Of a stretch of 9,149 nucleotides of DNA, positions 7,499 to 9,149 are shown piece after piece. The notes under the pieces are model-generated. The model searched no databases. It had not been told where the DNA came from and was given only the letters and a program-made list of their open reading frames with translations. The first letter of the stretch is position 1; each line of letters opens with the position of its first letter. Both the position numbers and the translations under genes were made by a program. The stretch is from assembly GCA_947178085.1 (NCBI GenBank), contig CAMWWS010000092.1, positions 1 to 9,149 on the forward strand. Reading direction: 5' to 3'. This stretch comes from an uncultured Lachnospiraceae bacterium (lineage in GTDB: Bacteria > Bacillota_A > Clostridia > Lachnospirales > Lachnospiraceae).

Positions 7499-7529
7499 GA
7501 TTAATGGAAAGGGCAGAAAGATAAAATAA
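7491..7529 (+). CDS. Possible 12-codon leader ORF directly ahead of lysR
   Basis: ATG at 7491 overlaps the end of the orphan gene by 8 bases. It encodes MDKINGKGRKIK, and its TAA at 7527-7529 is immediately followed by the lysR ATG (TAAATG). An AAGGGAG ribosome site lies about 9 bases upstream. It is in frame with lysR, which itself has only a weak ribosome site. It could pass ribosomes to lysR by stop-start coupling, or it may be chance. The peptide is very basic. Confidence 0.25.
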   Translation: MDKINGKGRKIK

Positions 7530-8414
7530 ATGATAAGACAGATTACATACTTTCAAGCCGTTGTCCGTAATAACAGTTTTTCGGAGGCGGCAGAAGAATG
7601 CCATATTTCCCAATCAGCAATCTCCCAGCAGATACAGGCGTTGGAAAGGGAGCTGGGATTTGCTCTGTTGGAGCGAAAGGGGCGTAAATTTGAACTGACG
7701 CCCGCAGGAGAGTTTTTCTATAAAAAAAGTCTTGTGCTGGTTGCCGATTATGAGCAGATTATCCGGGAGGCGGGCAGACTTGCCGGAGGGGAACAGGAAT
7801 GCCTTAAGGTGGGATTCTTACGCTGTTATAGCGGACAGGAATTTCATCTTGCTTTGGAGGAGTTTGCAGGAAAGTATCCGGATATACCGGTGGAAGTTTT
7901 CTACGGCAATCATGATGAACTGTATCATATGCTTCTGAAAAATGAAGTAGATTTAGCATTTAATGACCAACGCAGGGCGTTTTCGAATGAATTTATGAAT
8001 ATGATCCTCACATCCTCAGTAACACATATTGAGATTGCAAGAAGAAACCCGATGTCTTCCCTGGATAAAGTTACGGTGCAGGAACTAAAGAATATGCCCT
8101 GTATCCTTGTATCATCAGAAGCGGAAAAAGAAACCGAGGCAGAATATTACCATACTATTGTCGGTTTACAGGGGGAAAAGCTGTTTGCCGATAATATGGA
8201 AGAAGCAAGGACACTTGTAATCAGCGGAAAAGGATTCATGCCAAGCGAGGGAACGCCCATAGAGGGCAGTCTTGGCACAAATATCGTGAGGATTCCGTTG
8301 TATCGCGGTGATGAGCCGCTTAGGCGGAATTATTGTGCTTTTTGGAAAAAAGAAAATGCAAAAAGGATGTCGGAGGAATTTGCTGAAATTTTACGGAGCA
8401 AATTTGAATTGTAA
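7530..8414 (+). CDS. LysR-family transcriptional regulator
   Basis: 294 residues, the usual length for the family. The winged helix-turn-helix is at 1-60: RQITYFQAVVRNNSFSEAAE leads into recognition helix SQSAISQQIQALE (27-39), then LGFALLERKGRKFELTPAG. A linker helix spans about 61-88. The effector-binding domain of two alpha/beta lobes runs from about CLKVGFLRCYSG (near 90) to the end. MIRQITYF is the normal family N-terminus and a stop lies directly upstream, so the ATG at 7530 is right. The ribosome site is weak, which suggests coupling to the preceding reading frame. The terminator at 8446-8491 separates it from the flavodoxin gene, but a LysR-type dyad sits in the flavodoxin promoter, so that gene is its best candidate target. 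The effector is unknown; the target suggests a redox or flavin-related signal. Confidence 0.93.
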   Translation: MIRQITYFQAVVRNNSFSEAAEECHISQSAISQQIQALERELGFALLERKGRKFELTPAGEFFYKKSLVLVADYEQIIREAGRLAGGEQECLKVGFLRCYSGQEFHLALEEFAGKYPDIPVEVFYGNHDELYHMLLKNEVDLAFNDQRRAFSNEFMNMILTSSVTHIEIARRNPMSSLDKVTVQELKNMPCILVSSEAEKETEAEYYHTIVGLQGEKLFADNMEEARTLVISGKGFMPSEGTPIEGSLGTNIVRIPLYRGDEPLRRNYCAFWKKENAKRMSEEFAEILRSKFEL

Positions 8415-8445
8415 AATTACATAAAACATACAAAGGAATTTAATC

Positions 8446-8491
8446 AATCAGAACCGTTTTAAGTCATAGTCTAAAACGGTTCTGATTTTTT
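8446..8491 (+). terminator. Strong rho-independent terminator of lysR
   Basis: A perfect 16-bp stem (AATCAGAACCGTTTTA at 8446-8461 with TAAAACGGTTCTGATT at 8472-8487) has a 10-base loop and ends in a run of six T at 8486-8491. It sits 32 bases after the lysR stop and isolates lysR from the flavodoxin promoter. Confidence 0.92.
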
Positions 8492-8531
8492 ACATTATAG
8501 GAATTTACGCCACAGCATAAATCATTCCAAT

Positions 8532-8571
8532 GAGAATGCGGCGAGTTTGCCATAGGCATACTCTTATTCTC
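8532..8571. repeat. Imperfect stem-loop in the lysR-flavodoxin intergenic region
   Basis: Outer arms GAGAAT (8532-8537) and ATTCTC (8566-8571) pair perfectly. After an asymmetric internal loop, GAGT-T-TGCC (8543-8551) pairs with GGCA-T-ACTC (8555-8563) with one T-T mismatch and an ATA loop. It has no T tail and lies between a strong terminator and the next promoter. With the hairpin at 8574-8597 it may form a single composite element. Confidence 0.5.
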
Positions 8572-8573
8572 TT

Positions 8574-8599
8574 AATCGAGTGCGCTGGCACTCGATTTT
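8574..8599. repeat. Perfect 10-bp hairpin with a short T tail
   Basis: AATCGAGTGC (8574-8583) pairs perfectly with GCACTCGATT (8588-8597) around a GCTG loop, ending in four T (8596-8599). It could be a back-up terminator, but with terminators at 8446-8491 already present and only two bases separating it from the preceding stem-loop, it may instead be half of an extragenic palindromic element. Confidence 0.6.
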
Positions 8600-8601
8600 G
8601 T

Positions 8602-8616
8602 ATAAGAAAAACTTAT
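8602..8616. promoter_or_regulatory. LysR-type regulator binding box
   Basis: ATAAG-AAAAA-CTTAT is a perfect 15-bp dyad that fits both the general T-N11-A LysR rule and the ATAA-N7-TTAT form known for CcpC-like regulators. Its centre (8609) is about 64 bases upstream of the start predicted from the promoter at 8638-8666, the standard recognition-site position for LysR proteins. A further ATAAG half-site at 8645-8649, near -26, could be the second contact. The adjacent lysR gene is the likely source of the regulator. Confidence 0.65.
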
Positions 8617-8637
8617 TATATCTTAATGAAAATCGAA

Positions 8638-8666
8638 TTGATTGATAAGGCTCTTTTTAATAAAAT
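8638..8666 (+). promoter_or_regulatory. Sigma-A promoter of the flavodoxin gene
   Basis: TTGATT (8638-8643) and TAAAAT (8661-8666) are separated by exactly 17 bases. Transcription should start near 8673, giving a leader of about 35 bases with AGGAGG at 8696-8701. The LysR half-site ATAAG lies inside the spacer. Confidence 0.7.
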
Positions 8667-8707
8667 GTAAATATAAAAATAAAGAGCTATTTGATAGGAG
8701 GAATACT

Positions 8708-9149
8708 ATGAGAGAACTTATTTTATATTTTTCACGGGCGGATGAAAATTATTTCGGCGGGAGCCTGAAATACATTGAAAAAGGTAACACCGAAGTGGTA
8801 GCAGAAAAAGCGGCTGCCATTACAGGTGCAGATTTATTCAAGGTTGTTCCTGTAAAGCCTTATTCCGCAGATTACAACACCTGTATTGAACAGGCAAAGA
8901 AAGATTTACAAAGCGGTGTACGTCCTGAAGTTGTGGCAATGCCTGAGAATATGGAACAGTATGATTTGGTGACAGTTATGTACCCTAATTATTGGGGAAC
9001 AATGCCGATGCCTATGTTTACGGTTCTTGAACAGATTAATTTCGAGGGAAAAACAGTCCGTCCGGTATGTACCCATGAAGGCAGCGGAATGGGTAGAAGT
9101 GAAGTAGACTTAAAGAAATGCTGTCCGGGCGCAGTCATCAAAAAAGGTC
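8708..9149 (+). CDS. Flavodoxin (Flavodoxin_4-like), 3' end cut by the window
   Basis: 147 codons are visible and open to the right edge; the complete protein should be somewhat longer. It begins MRELILYFSRADENYFGG, where SRADEN is the FMN-phosphate loop region. EKGNTEVVAEKAA and TGADLFKVVPVKPYSADY follow, then YPNYWGTMPMPMFTVLEQ, the isoalloxazine-side loop with its aromatic residues, and THEGSGMG. These are hallmarks of the small flavodoxins common in Clostridia. The role is low-potential electron transfer in the cytosol or flavin-dependent quinone reduction; the partner is unknown. The ATG has a strong AGGAGG 6 bases upstream. It is transcribed from its own promoter with a LysR box, downstream of a lysR gene on the same strand. 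Confidence 0.92.
   Translation, partial: MRELILYFSRADENYFGGSLKYIEKGNTEVVAEKAAAITGADLFKVVPVKPYSADYNTCIEQAKKDLQSGVRPEVVAMPENMEQYDLVTVMYPNYWGTMPMPMFTVLEQINFEGKTVRPVCTHEGSGMGRSEVDLKKCCPGAVIKKG

Noticed and set aside
8532..8707. FMN or other riboswitch for the flavodoxin gene
   Set aside because: The hairpins lie upstream of the predicted promoter, and the remaining leader is only about 35 bases, too short for a known riboswitch.

Overview
The window looks like an ordinary piece of chromosome from a low-to-moderate GC Firmicute, most probably a gut Clostridia/Lachnospiraceae-type anaerobe. I infer this from the large single-chain PurL with its own glutaminase domain, the aldo/keto reductase carrying a C-terminal 2x[4Fe-4S] module, the Flavodoxin_4-type flavodoxin, strong AGGAGG ribosome binding sites and consensus sigma-A promoters. 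No taxon can be fixed from the sequence alone. I see no insertion sequence, phage, CRISPR, tRNA or rRNA.

Layout. (1) 1-3480, plus strand: nearly all of a purine-biosynthesis FGAM synthase gene (purL). It enters from the left edge, but its family-like reading frame is interrupted by a stop at 7-9. A strong hairpin terminator follows. (2) 3555-5476, minus strand, convergent with purL: a compact three-gene regulator/transporter cassette. It encodes a YtrA-type GntR repressor, an ABC ATPase and an ABC-2 permease, read from a near-perfect extended -10 promoter. A 9-bp inverted repeat touching the -10 box is the likely operator. (3) 5727-6854, plus strand: an aldo/keto reductase with two ferredoxin-like clusters, with a three-copy 12-bp tandem repeat upstream and a terminator downstream. 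(4) 7043-8414, plus strand: an AT-rich orphan gene of unknown function followed closely by a LysR-type regulator, ending at a 16-bp perfect-stem terminator. (5) 8415-8707: a structured intergenic region with two tandem hairpins, a textbook LysR box, and a sigma-A promoter. (6) 8708 to the right edge: a flavodoxin gene cut by the window.

How the parts fit together. The GntR protein probably represses its own transporter operon and releases it on an envelope or antimicrobial cue. The LysR protein probably controls the downstream flavodoxin: an ATAA-N7-TTAT dyad lies about 64 bp before the predicted transcription start and a half-site lies near -26, the arrangement expected for this family. The reductase, LysR and flavodoxin all suggest redox or electron-transfer functions, but no shared pathway can be shown. 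I found no convincing new multi-gene system. The most useful leads are the LysR/flavodoxin control region, the AT-rich orphan gene joined to lysR, the tandem hairpin element, and the reading-frame break at the left end of purL.
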